A stretch of DNA of 64,000 bases from Caulobacter radicis (GTDB lineage Bacteria > Pseudomonadota > Alphaproteobacteria > Caulobacterales > Caulobacteraceae). Shown here one piece after another: positions 24,806 through 33,823 of this stretch. The notes below the pieces were generated by a model, which saw nothing but the letters and a program-made list of their open reading frames with translations, did no database searches and was not told where the DNA came from. A program made the translations under genes and the position numbers. The stretch lies in contig NZ_QDKO01000032.1 of the NCBI RefSeq assembly GCF_003094615.1, positions 124,001-188,000 on the forward strand, written 5' to 3'. Position 1 is the stretch's first letter. Each line of letters starts with the position of its first letter.

Positions 24806-27769
24806 TCAGAAGCGGCGGGAGAGCGCCAGCTCGAACCGGCGGCGTCGCGGGTCGGCATAGGTGTTGTAGTCGCCGACGCCGTTCTCGAAGATGCTGGGGC
24901 TCTTGTCGAACAGGTTGCGCACGCCCAGGCGGACCTCGCTGGCGCCGGTTCGCCAGGCTCCGGCGAGATCGAAATAGACCTGGGCCGGCACGGTGCGGAT
25001 CTCGCCATAGCCCGTCGGGGTGCGGAAGGCGCCGTCGAACTGGGCGCTGGCCGCCAGGGTCCAGCTCCCCCGCCGCCAGGTCGCGCCGCCGTAGCCCCGC
25101 CATTCCAGCGGCGCCTGGTAGTCGCCTGTCAGCGCTGTCCAGGCCTCGCCGGGCAAGAGCTTGCGGCGGAAGCTGGGCTGCCAGACCACCGAGCCGCGCA
25201 GGTCGAGCCGACCGCCGGCCGCGGCGAAGCCGTGGCGCAGCTCGCCGCTGACCAGCTGGGTTTCCAGCTTGGCGCTGTTCATGGCCCGGCCGTCGATCTC
25301 CAGCACCCGCCCGACCGTGTAGCCGCGAGCGATGTCGGCGGCGGTCAGCGGCGCGCGCGACACCCGGCCAAGCTGCGGATTGGCCAGCAGGTAGCCCATC
25401 GACAGCTCGCCGTGCAGGCCGTGGAAGCCGTCGCGCTTGAGCACGCGGGTGTAGTCGAGCGAGGCCCGCAGGTTCGATCCCGGCGGCTGGACGACCATGC
25501 CCACCGAGACGCTTTCGGCGCGCTCGGGCTTGAGGGCGGGCGAGCTGCCGAACATGTAGACGAAGGGGCGGCCGCTGCCGACGGTGTCGCCCGGCCGACT
25601 GGGGTCGGCGTAGAAGATGCCGGGAATGGTCAGGCGCGAGGTGATCAGCTCGCTGGCCGTCGGCGCCAGGGCTCCGGTGGCGGCGCTGAAGCGCAGCATG
25701 ACGGCCCTGGCCGGAAACACCCGCGCGCCGGCGGTCCAGGTCCAGACCTCGTGGCGCGAACGGACCAGCGGCGGATCGCTGGTCATGGCCAGGGCCGGCG
25801 CCCAGGCCTTGCTGTCGTCCAGCCGCACTGAGGCTTGCAGCTCAAGGCCCGCAAGGCCCGGCGGGGCGCGGTCGCGGCGGAAGATCGGCGCGTTGGCCTC
25901 GGCGTACAGGGAGGCGACCTTCTGGCGGGCCCCGATCAGGGTGTGGGTCGAGCTGGTCTGATCGCCCTGGGTCGTGGTCTCGACCACGTCGCCGATACGC
26001 TCGTCGCGCAGGTCGGCCGCGATGGTCAGGTTGGCCGGTCCCGCCGGCAGCTGGATCACCGGGCCCGCGGCGCGCAGGGCGAGGTTCGCGAAGCGGTTGG
26101 ACTGCCGGATGCGTTTGACCGAGTCGCTGCGATAGAGGTCGAGCACCGACTGCAGGGCGTCATAGTCGCCGAACGGGTCGATCACCGGCCGGTTCAGGCC
26201 CTCCTCGCCCCACACGAAGCTGTAGTTCAGGTCCGGCTGGGGCTGGCGCTGATGCTGCTTGACCCGAACCCGGCCGACGCCGGTCGAGGCGTCGATGTTC
26301 ACCCGCCATCCAAGCGGCGCCTCGATGATCGCCCCGGCGGTCAGGCGCTGGGCGAGGGTGCGCTCCTGGTTCTTCTGGTCGTAGGAGGCGAACGGCACCG
26401 AGACCAGGATATCCTGCTGGAACGGGTTGGTCGGCGCGGCGGCGCTGACGAAATAGGCGCGGGAGTTGGGACTGGTCAGGCCCTCGCCCTCGTTCTCCAG
26501 GTGCAGGATGTCGAGATAGGTCTCCACGCCGAACAGCGCCCGGCGGACGCTGGCGGTGATGGCGGTCGCGCGCGCGCCGTTCAGCAGGCTGGCGTCGCCG
26601 CTGCTGGCGTCGGGGCCAAGGCCGCGCGACAGGGCGCCGGCCCCTTGCAGCGCCAGGCGCTGGAAGTCGCCGGCCGCATAGCGCAGGGGCAGGGTAGTGA
26701 CGTTCGAGCCGAGGCTTACGCCGGCGTCGGTGACCAGCGGCTGGCCGGTGTAGCTCATGACGTTGCGGCCGTCCGAGGCGGCCGACAGCACTTCATAGGT
26801 CGTGCGCGCGTCCGACTTGGCGCGATAGCGAGTGGTGAAGTCGCGCTGGATGATCCGCAGCGGCTCGCGCGTCGAGGCCGAGAAGCCGGCGGAGACCTGG
26901 GTGCGGCCGCCGTCGGGCGAGAAGCCCAGGCGCGCCTCCAGCCGGCCCTGGCCGGCGTCGCCGCGCGAGGACAGGCCGCCGATCGCGGTGACCTCGCCGC
27001 CGTCGTGGTCGCGCCTCAGCACGATATTGACCACGCCGCCCAGCGCGCCGAGGCCGTAGATGCCGCCGGCCGAGGCGGGGATGGTCTCGATGCGCTCGAT
27101 GGCGCTGAGAGGCAGGGCGTTGATGTCGGGCTGCCGGAAGAACGAGCCGTCCAGCCCCGGCAGGCGCGGCAGCCGGCGGCCGTCGACCAGCACCAGGGTC
27201 TGGCTTGGGCCAAGGCCCAGCAGGTCGAGTTCGGAGCGGGCCGCGCCGGGCCGAGCCTGGGCGGGCGAGACGGCCGCGACGTCGGCCAGCACCCGGTCGC
27301 GCAGGAAGCTTCCGATCTCGCCGGCCTGGGACAGGGCGATCTCGTCGGCGGTGTGCACGACATAGGGCTGGACGCCGTTCTCCAGCCTTTGCAGGTCGCC
27401 GTTGAGGGCGCGCCGGCCCAGCACCAGGATCTCCGGGACGGTGGTGACCGCGTCGGAGGCCGGCGGGGCGGTCGCCGAAGGGGCGGGGGCCAGGACGTAG
27501 ACGCCGTCGGCCGTGCGACGCGCCACCAGGCCCGTGTCTTCGAGCAGCCGGTCGAGCGCCGCCTCGACCGACATCCGGCCGCGCGCCTGGCCCGAGCGCT
27601 TGCCCGCGGTCAGGCTGGAGGCGAACAGCAGCTCGGCGCCCGACTGCCGGGCCAGCAGGCGAAGGGCCGACGACAGGTCCTGGCGGTCGACGTCGATCGC
27701 GGGCGCGCCGACGGCGGGCCCGGCGATCGCCGCGGCCAGCATGCCCGTCAGTCCGAGCCGTCCCCGCAT
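24806..27769 (-). CDS. TonB-dependent receptor with N-terminal STN signalling domain
   Basis: A 987-aa transducer-type receptor. After a signal peptide (to about residue 22) an STN domain covers roughly residues 25-95 (DLSSALRLLARQSGAELLFA, SVEAALDRLLEDTGLVARRT, DGVYVLAP). Then come the plug (SQTLVLVDGRRLPRLPGLDG, AIERIETIPASAGGIYGLGA, GGVVNIVLRR) and the barrel, ending FELALSRRF. The STN domain normally signals through a FecR anti-sigma to a FecI sigma factor, and both are encoded divergently next door. Substrate unknown. The LVLVDGRR plug resembles receptors not restricted to siderophores. Confidence 0.92.
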   Translation of the reverse strand: MRGRLGLTGMLAAAIAGPAVGAPAIDVDRQDLSSALRLLARQSGAELLFASSLTAGKRSGQARGRMSVEAALDRLLEDTGLVARRTADGVYVLAPAPSATAPPASDAVTTVPEILVLGRRALNGDLQRLENGVQPYVVHTADEIALSQAGEIGSFLRDRVLADVAAVSPAQARPGAARSELDLLGLGPSQTLVLVDGRRLPRLPGLDGSFFRQPDINALPLSAIERIETIPASAGGIYGLGALGGVVNIVLRRDHDGGEVTAIGGLSSRGDAGQGRLEARLGFSPDGGRTQVSAGFSASTREPLRIIQRDFTTRYRAKSDARTTYEVLSAASDGRNVMSYTGQPLVTDAGVSLGSNVTTLPLRYAAGDFQRLALQGAGALSRGLGPDASSGDASLLNGARATAITASVRRALFGVETYLDILHLENEGEGLTSPNSRAYFVSAAAPTNPFQQDILVSVPFASYDQKNQERTLAQRLTAGAIIEAPLGWRVNIDASTGVGRVRVKQHQRQPQPDLNYSFVWGEEGLNRPVIDPFGDYDALQSVLDLYRSDSVKRIRQSNRFANLALRAAGPVIQLPAGPANLTIAADLRDERIGDVVETTTQGDQTSSTHTLIGARQKVASLYAEANAPIFRRDRAPPGLAGLELQASVRLDDSKAWAPALAMTSDPPLVRSRHEVWTWTAGARVFPARAVMLRFSAATGALAPTASELITSRLTIPGIFYADPSRPGDTVGSGRPFVYMFGSSPALKPERAESVSVGMVVQPPGSNLRASLDYTRVLKRDGFHGLHGELSMGYLLANPQLGRVSRAPLTAADIARGYTVGRVLEIDGRAMNSAKLETQLVSGELRHGFAAAGGRLDLRGSVVWQPSFRRKLLPGEAWTALTGDYQAPLEWRGYGGATWRRGSWTLAASAQFDGAFRTPTGYGEIRTVPAQVYFDLAGAWRTGASEVRLGVRNLFDKSPSIFENGVGDYNTYADPRRRRFELALSRRF

Positions 27770-27825
27770 TCGCCCTTCGCCTCCCTCAAGGTCTCCGGAT
27801 CGACACGACCCGTATTGCGACGCTA

Positions 27826-27840
27826 GGTAACGTCGTTATC
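27826..27840. promoter_or_regulatory. near-palindrome in the receptor/FecI divergent region
   Basis: GGTAACG-T-CGTTATC (6 of 7 pairs) sits in the 211-bp gap between the STN receptor and the FecI-type sigma gene. It is a candidate control site for the divergent pair; no regulator or binding data can be read from the sequence. Confidence 0.3.
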
Positions 27841-27980
27841 TGACGGCGCAAGCCGAGATCCGGGTCTCGGTGAAATTTCGATGGAAGCGATGAGGATTTC
27901 GCCTTCGGCTACGTATTCTAGGAAAGACCCGCTGCTCGGCCGTCCAGCCGAGGCGCGGCGTGGGGTGCGTGGAGCGTAAG

Positions 27981-28520
27981 GTGGCGGCTGTCCATCCTCA
28001 GTCGGCGGACGGTTCGAGGGCGGCGCAGGCCGATCCTGCGCGCGCGCTCGCCCTGCAGACCGATGTGACCGCCTTCTTCCGCCGCCGCCTGGGCGCCGAC
28101 GCCGAGGTCGAGGACCTTGTCCAGGAGGTGTTCGTGCGCGCCGCCGACCAGGTGGGGCTCGCCGACGAGGCGTACGCCCGAGCCTATGTCTTCCGCACCG
28201 CCGCCAGCGTCTGGGCCGACCGGCACAGGCGGCGGCTGGCGCGGCGGGCCGACCAGCACGTGCCCTTCGATCCCGAGCGCCACGGCGAGACCGACAACGA
28301 TCCGGCCGGCCGCCTGGACGCCCGCGAGACCCTGCGCGCGGCGACCGCCGTCCTGCTGAGCCTGCCCGAGCGGACGCGGACGATCTTCGTGCTGCGGCGG
28401 ATCGAGGGGATGACCGTGCGCGAGGTCGCCGGCCGCCTGGGCATTTCCGGCAGCGCGGTGGAGAAACACGTGGCCAAGGCGCTGGAGCGTCTGCTGGCCC
28501 AGACGGGGGACCTGCGATGA
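27981..28520 (+). CDS. FecI-type ECF sigma factor
   Basis: A 179-aa ECF sigma factor. Region 2: LQTDVTAFFRRRLGADAEVE, DLVQEVFVRAADQV, ARAYVFRTAASVWADRHRRR. Region 4: SLPERTRTIFVLRRIEGMTV, REVAGRLGISGSAVEKHVAK. FecI-like proteins are activated by an outer-membrane STN receptor through FecR. Several in-frame GTG codons exist; GTG 27981 was chosen because GGAG lies 6 nt upstream. The stop overlaps the fecR-type start by 4 bp. The sigma and receptor genes are divergent rather than tandem. Confidence 0.88.
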   Translation: MAAVHPQSADGSRAAQADPARALALQTDVTAFFRRRLGADAEVEDLVQEVFVRAADQVGLADEAYARAYVFRTAASVWADRHRRRLARRADQHVPFDPERHGETDNDPAGRLDARETLRAATAVLLSLPERTRTIFVLRRIEGMTVREVAGRLGISGSAVEKHVAKALERLLAQTGDLR

Positions 28521-29536
28521 GCGCCTATCCCCTCGAGTTCGCCGAGATGGCGCAGCTGCCGCGCGACGAGGCGGCGGCGCTGCTCTGGCTGAACATCGAC
28601 GAGTCCGACCCGGCCCAGGCGGCCGTGCTCGATGCCTGGCTGGACAAGGATCCTGAGAACCGCGCGGCCTGGCTGCGGGCCCAGGCGATCTGGAGCGGCT
28701 TCGACCAGGCCGGCGACGAGGCGACGCTGCGGGTTCTGCGGCGCCGTGCGGCGAAGGCCTCGCGCCCGCTGGCTTCGCGCTGGATGGCGGCGGCGGCCGT
28801 GTTCGTCGTCGCCATCGGCCTTGGCCTGTGGCTGGCCGAGCGGCCGGCCCCGGCCTTGCCGCCGCCGGTGGTGCAGGCCTCGGCGGTGTTCGGCCAGCCC
28901 GACCTGGTCACGGCGGCGGAGGCGAAGACCTTCGACCTGCCGGACGGCAGCAAGGCCAGCCTGGCCCCCGGCAGCGCCCTGGACCTGGCCTACGACCACG
29001 GCGGCCGCGCCATGCGGCTGGTGAAGGGGCGGGCGTTCTTCGACGTGGTTCCAGACCGGGCGCTGCCGTTCACGGTCGAGGCCGGCGGTCGGCGGATCAC
29101 CGCTTTGGGCACGCGCTTCGACGTGCGTCTCGACGAGGGGCCGCTGCGGGTGACGCTGGTCGAGGGTCAGGTCTCGGTCGCTCGCACGATCGATGCGACC
29201 GACGGCCCGGGCCGACCGGTGGTGCTGGCGGCGGGCGAGCAGTTGACCGCCGCCCCCGGCCGGGACGTCGTCGCGCCGGCGGAAACGGGCGCCTCGGCGT
29301 GGCGCGAGACCTCGATCACCTTCGAGGACAGGCCGCTGTCGGAGGTGGTGGCCGAACTGAACCGCCACAGCGCCACCAAGCTGGTCATCGACGATCCGAA
29401 GGTGGCGGCCTTGCGGGTGACGGGCCGGTTCCGCACCGGCGATCCGCAGCGCTTCCTGCGCACCCTGGCCCAGGTGCTGCCGGTGCGCGGCGAGGCGGCG
29501 GGGCCGGGCCGCTACCGGATCGTGCGCGCCGACTGA
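28517..29536 (+). CDS. FecR-type anti-sigma/sigma regulator
   Basis: A 339-aa FecR protein. The N-terminal cytoplasmic DUF4880-like part contains AAALLWLNIDESDPAQAAVL and the conserved ENRAAWLRAQAIW. One transmembrane helix lies near residues 88-107 (RWMAAAAVFVVAIGLGLWLA). The periplasmic FecR domain contains FDLPDGSKASLAPGSALDLA and VKGRAFFDVVPDRALPFTVE. A C-terminal STN-like half (LSEVVAELNRHSATKLVIDD) follows. It relays the signal from the STN receptor to the co-encoded sigma factor, to which it is coupled by an ATGA overlap. Confidence 0.9.
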   Translation: MSAYPLEFAEMAQLPRDEAAALLWLNIDESDPAQAAVLDAWLDKDPENRAAWLRAQAIWSGFDQAGDEATLRVLRRRAAKASRPLASRWMAAAAVFVVAIGLGLWLAERPAPALPPPVVQASAVFGQPDLVTAAEAKTFDLPDGSKASLAPGSALDLAYDHGGRAMRLVKGRAFFDVVPDRALPFTVEAGGRRITALGTRFDVRLDEGPLRVTLVEGQVSVARTIDATDGPGRPVVLAAGEQLTAAPGRDVVAPAETGASAWRETSITFEDRPLSEVVAELNRHSATKLVIDDPKVAALRVTGRFRTGDPQRFLRTLAQVLPVRGEAAGPGRYRIVRAD

Positions 29537-29626
29537 ACGAATTGGAATAACGCCGGTGTGGGTTTTGCCTGGCGCTGCGTGTTCTCCCCCGGGAGCCGGG
29601 CGTGCTCCCGCCCAGGGGACGAGGCG

Positions 29627-30187
29627 ATGGAACAGCAGATCTGCAGCGAGCGGGCGTCGGCCAGGGTGGGCGCCCTGCTGGAGGAGATCCAGCAGCGACT
29701 GTTCGACGACGTCGAGGGGGCGCGACGGCTGATCGACCAGGCGATCCAGGTGTTGCAGGCGCCGTCCGCGGCCAGCCCGGCGCGCACCGGCGGCCTGGCG
29801 CCCTGGCAGGCCCGGCGGGTGGCCCGCTACATCGACGAGAACCTCGAACGAGCCCTGACCGTGGCCGAGCTGGCGGCGGTGGGCGGCGTGCGCCCCGGCT
29901 ATTTCGGCAAGGCCTTCAAGAGCAGCTTCGGCGTCAGCCCGCACGCCATGGTCCTGCAGCGGCGCGTGGCGCGGGCCAAGATCCTGATCGCCCAGGGCGA
30001 GGATCCGCTGAAGGACATCGCCCTGGCCTGCGGCTTCTCCGACCAGTCGCACCTGACCAACCGCTTCCACAGGTTGGCGGGCATGACGCCGGCGGCGTGG
30101 CGGCGGCTGCATGCGACGCCGGTGTTTCATGCGCCGGGCGACGATCGCGGCGGCTGCGTCCAACTCGACCTTCGCGCTCAGGCCTAG
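29627..30187 (+). CDS. AraC-family regulator with short N-terminal domain
   Basis: A 186-aa protein whose C-terminal ~105 residues are an AraC DNA-binding domain with two helix-turn-helix units: RYIDENLERALTVAELAAVG / RPGYFGKAFKSSFGVSPH, and LIAQGEDPLKDIALACGFSD / QSHLTNRFHRLAGMTPAAWR. The N-terminal ~75 residues are helical and too short for a cupin effector domain. It starts at ATG 29627 after CAGGGGACGAG. A GGGAGC...GCTCCC hairpin (29591-29609) lies upstream. It precedes an alpha/beta hydrolase gene by 39 bp, and a related AraC protein lies beyond that gene. Confidence 0.85.
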   Translation: MEQQICSERASARVGALLEEIQQRLFDDVEGARRLIDQAIQVLQAPSAASPARTGGLAPWQARRVARYIDENLERALTVAELAAVGGVRPGYFGKAFKSSFGVSPHAMVLQRRVARAKILIAQGEDPLKDIALACGFSDQSHLTNRFHRLAGMTPAAWRRLHATPVFHAPGDDRGGCVQLDLRAQA

Positions 30188-30226
30188 GCTTCCGACCCGT
30201 TCCTCTTGCTGCCTTCGAGGTCTTTC

Positions 30227-31090
30227 ATGAACGCCGTCGCTTCCATCCATAACGCCGTCTCGGCGCCCAACCAGTTCGTCGAGATCGGCGGCCGCACCCT
30301 GGCCTATCGCTCGATCGGCGAGGGCCGGCCGCTCGTGCTGTGCACCCGCTTCCGGGGCAACATGGACGTCTGGGACCCCGCCTTTCTCGACGGCCTGGCC
30401 GACGAGGGCTTCCGGGTCATCACCTTCGACTATTCGGGCCTTGGCCTGTCGACCGGCGAGGCCACCTACAATCCGGCCGAGATGGCCCGCGATCCGATCG
30501 ACCTGATGGCGGCCCTCGGCCTCGACGACGTCGTGCTCGGCGGCTGGTCGCTGGGCGGCATGGCGGCCCAGGTGGCCTTCGCCGTGGCCGGCGCGCGGAT
30601 CAGCCACCTGCTGCTGATCGGCACGACCCCGCCCGGGCCTCTGGTCAAGCCGGCCGAGCAGCTGTTCTTCGACACCGCGGTGATCGAGGACTATGCGCTG
30701 AAGGAAGAGGAGATCCTGTTCTTCGAGCCGAAGTCGGAGGCCAGCCGCAAGGCCGCCGCCGAGTCCTCGGCCCGGATCGCCGGCCGCACCGAGGGGCGCT
30801 CGCCGGTGGTGCCGATCGCCTTCGCCCGCGCCAATATCGGGGACGGGCCCAAGAACCCGATCTTCCCCGCCGACGCGGTGCTGGAGGTGCTGAAGACGAC
30901 GACCAAGCCGATCCTGCACCTGGGCGGCGACCACGACATCATCTTCCCGGTCGAGAACTGGTACGCCCTGAACCAGGTGCTGCCGACCCTGCACCTGATC
31001 ACCTACCCCTCGGCCGGGCACGGGCCCCAGCACCAGTACCCGCGCGCCTCGGCCGAGCACATCGCCAGCTTCGTGCGCTCGACCAGCTAG
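30227..31090 (+). CDS. alpha/beta hydrolase
   Basis: A 287-aa alpha/beta-hydrolase-fold protein without signal peptide. The nucleophile elbow GGWSLGGMAAQ (Ser) is near residue 107, a GGDHD acid loop near residue 237, and the catalytic His is probably in SAGHGPQHQYP near the C-terminus. The N-terminal FVEIGGRTLAYRSIGEGRPL is typical of the family. Substrate cannot be predicted; esterase, lactonase and haloperoxidase-like activities all occur. It is flanked by two AraC-type regulators, one upstream in the same direction and one convergent. Confidence 0.88.
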   Translation: MNAVASIHNAVSAPNQFVEIGGRTLAYRSIGEGRPLVLCTRFRGNMDVWDPAFLDGLADEGFRVITFDYSGLGLSTGEATYNPAEMARDPIDLMAALGLDDVVLGGWSLGGMAAQVAFAVAGARISHLLLIGTTPPGPLVKPAEQLFFDTAVIEDYALKEEEILFFEPKSEASRKAAAESSARIAGRTEGRSPVVPIAFARANIGDGPKNPIFPADAVLEVLKTTTKPILHLGGDHDIIFPVENWYALNQVLPTLHLITYPSAGHGPQHQYPRASAEHIASFVRSTS

Positions 31091-31094
31091 AGGT

Positions 31095-31502
31095 TCAGAG
31101 GGACGCCTGGCGCCGTTCGCGGCGCCAGGCGTTGGGCGGCGCGCCTTCCCGCCGCCGGAACAGGCGCGACAGGTGGGCCTGGTCGCTGAAGCCGCAGGTG
31201 ACTGCGATGCCGCACAGCGGCTCGTCGGTGGTCAGCATGATCCGCTTGGCGCGGGTCAGGCGGCGCTCGACGACGTACTTCTGCGGCGACAGGCCGAAGG
31301 TCGTCTTGAAGGCGCGCGAGAAATAGGACGGGCTGAGCCGCGCGGCGCGGGCCAGGTCGACGACGCGGATCGTCGTCTCCAGCCGGTGCTCGACATAGGC
31401 GGCCGCGCGGCTGGCCTGCCATGGCGCCAGGCCGGCCGGCTTTCCGCCCACGAAGGCGCCGGGCGGCGCGAGGCCGCCCGGTTCGGGATCGTAGGCGCAC
31501 AT
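31095..31502 (-). CDS. single-domain AraC-family regulator
   Basis: A 135-aa protein that is almost entirely an AraC DNA-binding domain: GLAPWQASRAAAYVEHRLET, RLSPSYFSRAFKTTFGLSPQ, RRLTRAKRIMLTTDEPLCGI, CGFSDQAHLSRLFRRREGAP. No ligand domain is present. It shares the GLAPWQA linker and overall layout with the AraC protein at 29627-30187, suggesting a local duplication. It lies 7 bp downstream of a secreted protein gene in the same orientation and is convergent with the alpha/beta hydrolase, so it may regulate either. Confidence 0.85.
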   Translation of the reverse strand: MCAYDPEPGGLAPPGAFVGGKPAGLAPWQASRAAAYVEHRLETTIRVVDLARAARLSPSYFSRAFKTTFGLSPQKYVVERRLTRAKRIMLTTDEPLCGIAVTCGFSDQAHLSRLFRRREGAPPNAWRRERRQASL

Positions 31503-31509
31503 CCGCCGC

Positions 31510-32214
31510 TCAGCGGGTGATCTTGCCGGGCAGGCTGAGGTCGCCCGAGGCCACGTCGAAGATGTCGGAGATGCACAGCAGGGGCGCGTGCAGGTTGGCG
31601 TTGACCTTCAGGGCCGAGGTGACGCCGTCGAACTTCACCCCCTCGACCGCGCCGATCACGCCGGCGGGGACGCTGACCTCGACGGTGTCGGTGGCCAGGG
31701 TTGTGGGATAGGTCGGGCTGTCGATCAGCAGCGGCACGCCGGGCCAGGTGGCCGGCACCTTGGGCTTGGCCCCCTCGGGGATGTCGCGGACCTTCAGCGC
31801 GCCCTTGCCGCAGGCGTCGTCGGGAACCAGCACCACCCAGTGCGGATGCCAGACGTGGCGGTTGACCCCGCCATAGGCCGCGTCGTCGAAATCGGGGTGA
31901 AAGGTCACCGCCAGGGCCAGTATGCCCTGGTCGCCCTCGAAGCCGACGCTGCTGCTGTTGAGCGAGGTGGGCCAGACATAGCTCCACACCGCGCTGCCGG
32001 CGAACTGGCCGACGGCCTTGGGCTTCAGCTCGCCGGCCTTGCCGCGCACCTGCACGCGGAAGACCACGTCCGGTCCGACGCTTTTGACCTGGGTGCGGAC
32101 GATGTCGAAGGACGCCATGATCGCGTCCTTGGTCGGCGAGACCACGTCCTGGGCGAGGGCGGGGGCGGCGAGGAGGGCCGTCGCGGCGACGGCGAGGCTG
32201 AGCGTGCGGAGCAT
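31510..32214 (-). CDS. secreted protein of unknown function
   Basis: A 234-aa protein with a clear signal peptide (SLAVAATALLAAPALAQD). The mature part is soluble and beta-rich in appearance (SFDIVRTQVKSVGPDVVFRV, VWSYVWPTSLNSSSVGFEGD, HPHWVVLVPDDACGKGALKV, two Cys). I do not recognise a family. It is followed after 7 bp by the single-domain AraC gene, suggesting a two-gene operon. Periplasmic location is inferred from the signal peptide. Confidence 0.75.
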   Translation of the reverse strand: MLRTLSLAVAATALLAAPALAQDVVSPTKDAIMASFDIVRTQVKSVGPDVVFRVQVRGKAGELKPKAVGQFAGSAVWSYVWPTSLNSSSVGFEGDQGILALAVTFHPDFDDAAYGGVNRHVWHPHWVVLVPDDACGKGALKVRDIPEGAKPKVPATWPGVPLLIDSPTYPTTLATDTVEVSVPAGVIGAVEGVKFDGVTSALKVNANLHAPLLCISDIFDVASGDLSLPGKITR

Positions 32215-32245
32215 GGGCGATCTCGATCGAGACGCCGCGACGAGG

Positions 32246-32280
32246 GCGCGGCCGGGAACGCCAGGGTTCCACGGCCGCGC
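32246..32280. terminator. strong hairpin between trmFO and the secreted protein gene
   Basis: GCGCGGCCG...CGGCCGCGC with inner GGAAC/GTTCC pairing forms a long stem. It is followed on the plus strand by TTTTCC. Flanking genes both run on the minus strand, so its T-tract is on the wrong side for trmFO; it may still end or stabilise the trmFO transcript. Confidence 0.45.
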
Positions 32281-32327
32281 TTTTCCGCCTTGGATCGGGC
32301 GGAGGCCTATTTCTTCAAATCAGACGA

Positions 32328-33737
32328 TCAGTTCGCCAGCCAGGCGTCCAGGTCCTTCAGGGCCCGGATGCTCATCAGCCGCTTCTTGGCGCGACCGCGT
32401 TCCTTCAGCGGGATCTTCTTGCCGTCCTCGTCGACCTTGGGGGTCTCCAGGGGCGGCAGCAGGCCGTAGTTGATGTTCATCGGCTGGAAGCTGCCGCCCC
32501 GGGAGCCGTCTTGCGCGCCTTCCAGGTGCCCGCCGGTGATGTGCTCGACGAGGGCGCCCAGGGCGGTGGTCGGGGGCGGGGCGTCCAGCGAGCCGCCGTT
32601 GCGCTCGGCGGCGGCGAAGCGGCCGGCCAGGAGGCCGATGGCGGCGCTTTCCACATAGCCCTCGACGCCCGTCACCTGGCCGGCGAAGCGCATGCGCGGC
32701 GAGGCCTTCAGGCGCAGGCCCTTGTCCAGCAGCTTGGGCGAGTTGATGAAGGTGTTGCGGTGCAGGCCGCCCAGGCGCGCGAACTGGGCGTTTTCCAGGC
32801 CCGGGATCATGCGGAAGGTCTCGGCCTGGACGCCGTGCTTCAGCTTGGTCTGGAAGCCGACCATGTTCCACAGCGTGCCCAGCGCGTTGTCCTGGCGCAG
32901 CTGGACGATGGCGTAGGACTTCACGGTCGGGTCGCGCGGGTTGGTCAGGCCGACGGGCTTCATCGGACCATGGCGCAGGGTCTCGCGGCCGCGCTCGGCC
33001 ATCACCTCGATCGGCAGGCAGCCGTCGAAATACGGGACGTGCTCCCACTCCTTGAACTCGGCCTTGGGGCCTTCGAGCAGGGCGTCGATGAAGGCCTCGT
33101 ACTGCTCCTTGTTCATGGGGCAGTTGATGTAGGCGGCCGCGTCGCCGCCGGGGCCTTCCTTGTCGTAGCGCGACTGGCGCCAGGCCTTGTCCATGTCGAT
33201 GGATTCGAGGTGGATGATCGGCGCGATGGCGTCGAAGAACGACAGCTGGCCTTCGCCCGACAGGTCGAGCACCGCCTGGGCCAGGGCCGGCGAGGTCAGC
33301 GGGCCGGTGGCGACGATGACGTTGTCCCATTCTTCCGGCGGCAGGCCCGCGATCTCCTCGCGGACGATGGTGACCAGCGGGTGGGCTTCCAGGCGGCGGG
33401 TGACTTCTTCCGAAAAGCCGTCGCGGTCGACCGCCAGGGCGCCGCCGGCCGGCACCTGGTGCTGGTCGGCCGCCGACATGATGATCGAGTCGCAGCGGCG
33501 CATCTCGGCGTGCAGCAAGCCGACGGCGTTGAACTGCCAGTCGTCCGAGCGGAACGAGTTGGAGCACACCATTTCCGCCAGGCCGTCGGTCTGGTGGGCG
33601 TCGGTGGTGACTTTGCCGGCGGCGTCGTCGCGACGCATCTCGTGCAGGATGACGGGAACGCCGGCCTGGGCGATCTGCCAGGCGGCCTCGGAACCGGCGA
33701 GGCCGCCGCCGATCACGTGAATGGGGGAGGTGGTCAT
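32328..33737 (-). CDS. trmFO: tRNA (uracil-54-C5)-methyltransferase, folate/FAD-dependent
   Basis: A 469-aa protein with N-terminal FAD motif [20 protein letters not shown] and the TrmFO signatures [20 protein letters not shown] (with catalytic Cys), [37 protein letters not shown] and [14 protein letters not shown]. It methylates U54 of tRNA using methylenetetrahydrofolate and FADH2 in the cytosol; this is the usual system in alphaproteobacteria lacking TrmA. Normal length. It appears monocistronic and is divergent from the first of four membrane-protein paralogues. Confidence 0.95.
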   Translation of the reverse strand: MTTSPIHVIGGGLAGSEAAWQIAQAGVPVILHEMRRDDAAGKVTTDAHQTDGLAEMVCSNSFRSDDWQFNAVGLLHAEMRRCDSIIMSAADQHQVPAGGALAVDRDGFSEEVTRRLEAHPLVTIVREEIAGLPPEEWDNVIVATGPLTSPALAQAVLDLSGEGQLSFFDAIAPIIHLESIDMDKAWRQSRYDKEGPGGDAAAYINCPMNKEQYEAFIDALLEGPKAEFKEWEHVPYFDGCLPIEVMAERGRETLRHGPMKPVGLTNPRDPTVKSYAIVQLRQDNALGTLWNMVGFQTKLKHGVQAETFRMIPGLENAQFARLGGLHRNTFINSPKLLDKGLRLKASPRMRFAGQVTGVEGYVESAAIGLLAGRFAAAERNGGSLDAPPPTTALGALVEHITGGHLEGAQDGSRGGSFQPMNINYGLLPPLETPKVDEDGKKIPLKERGRAKKRLMSIRALKDLDAWLAN

Positions 33738-33823
33738 GGCGTCCTCATACCTCCGCCCTCGCCAAGACGGAACCGCCGTGTAAGCTCATCTTGGGCGGGT
33801 ATCAGGTTCTGGGGGTCTTCAGG

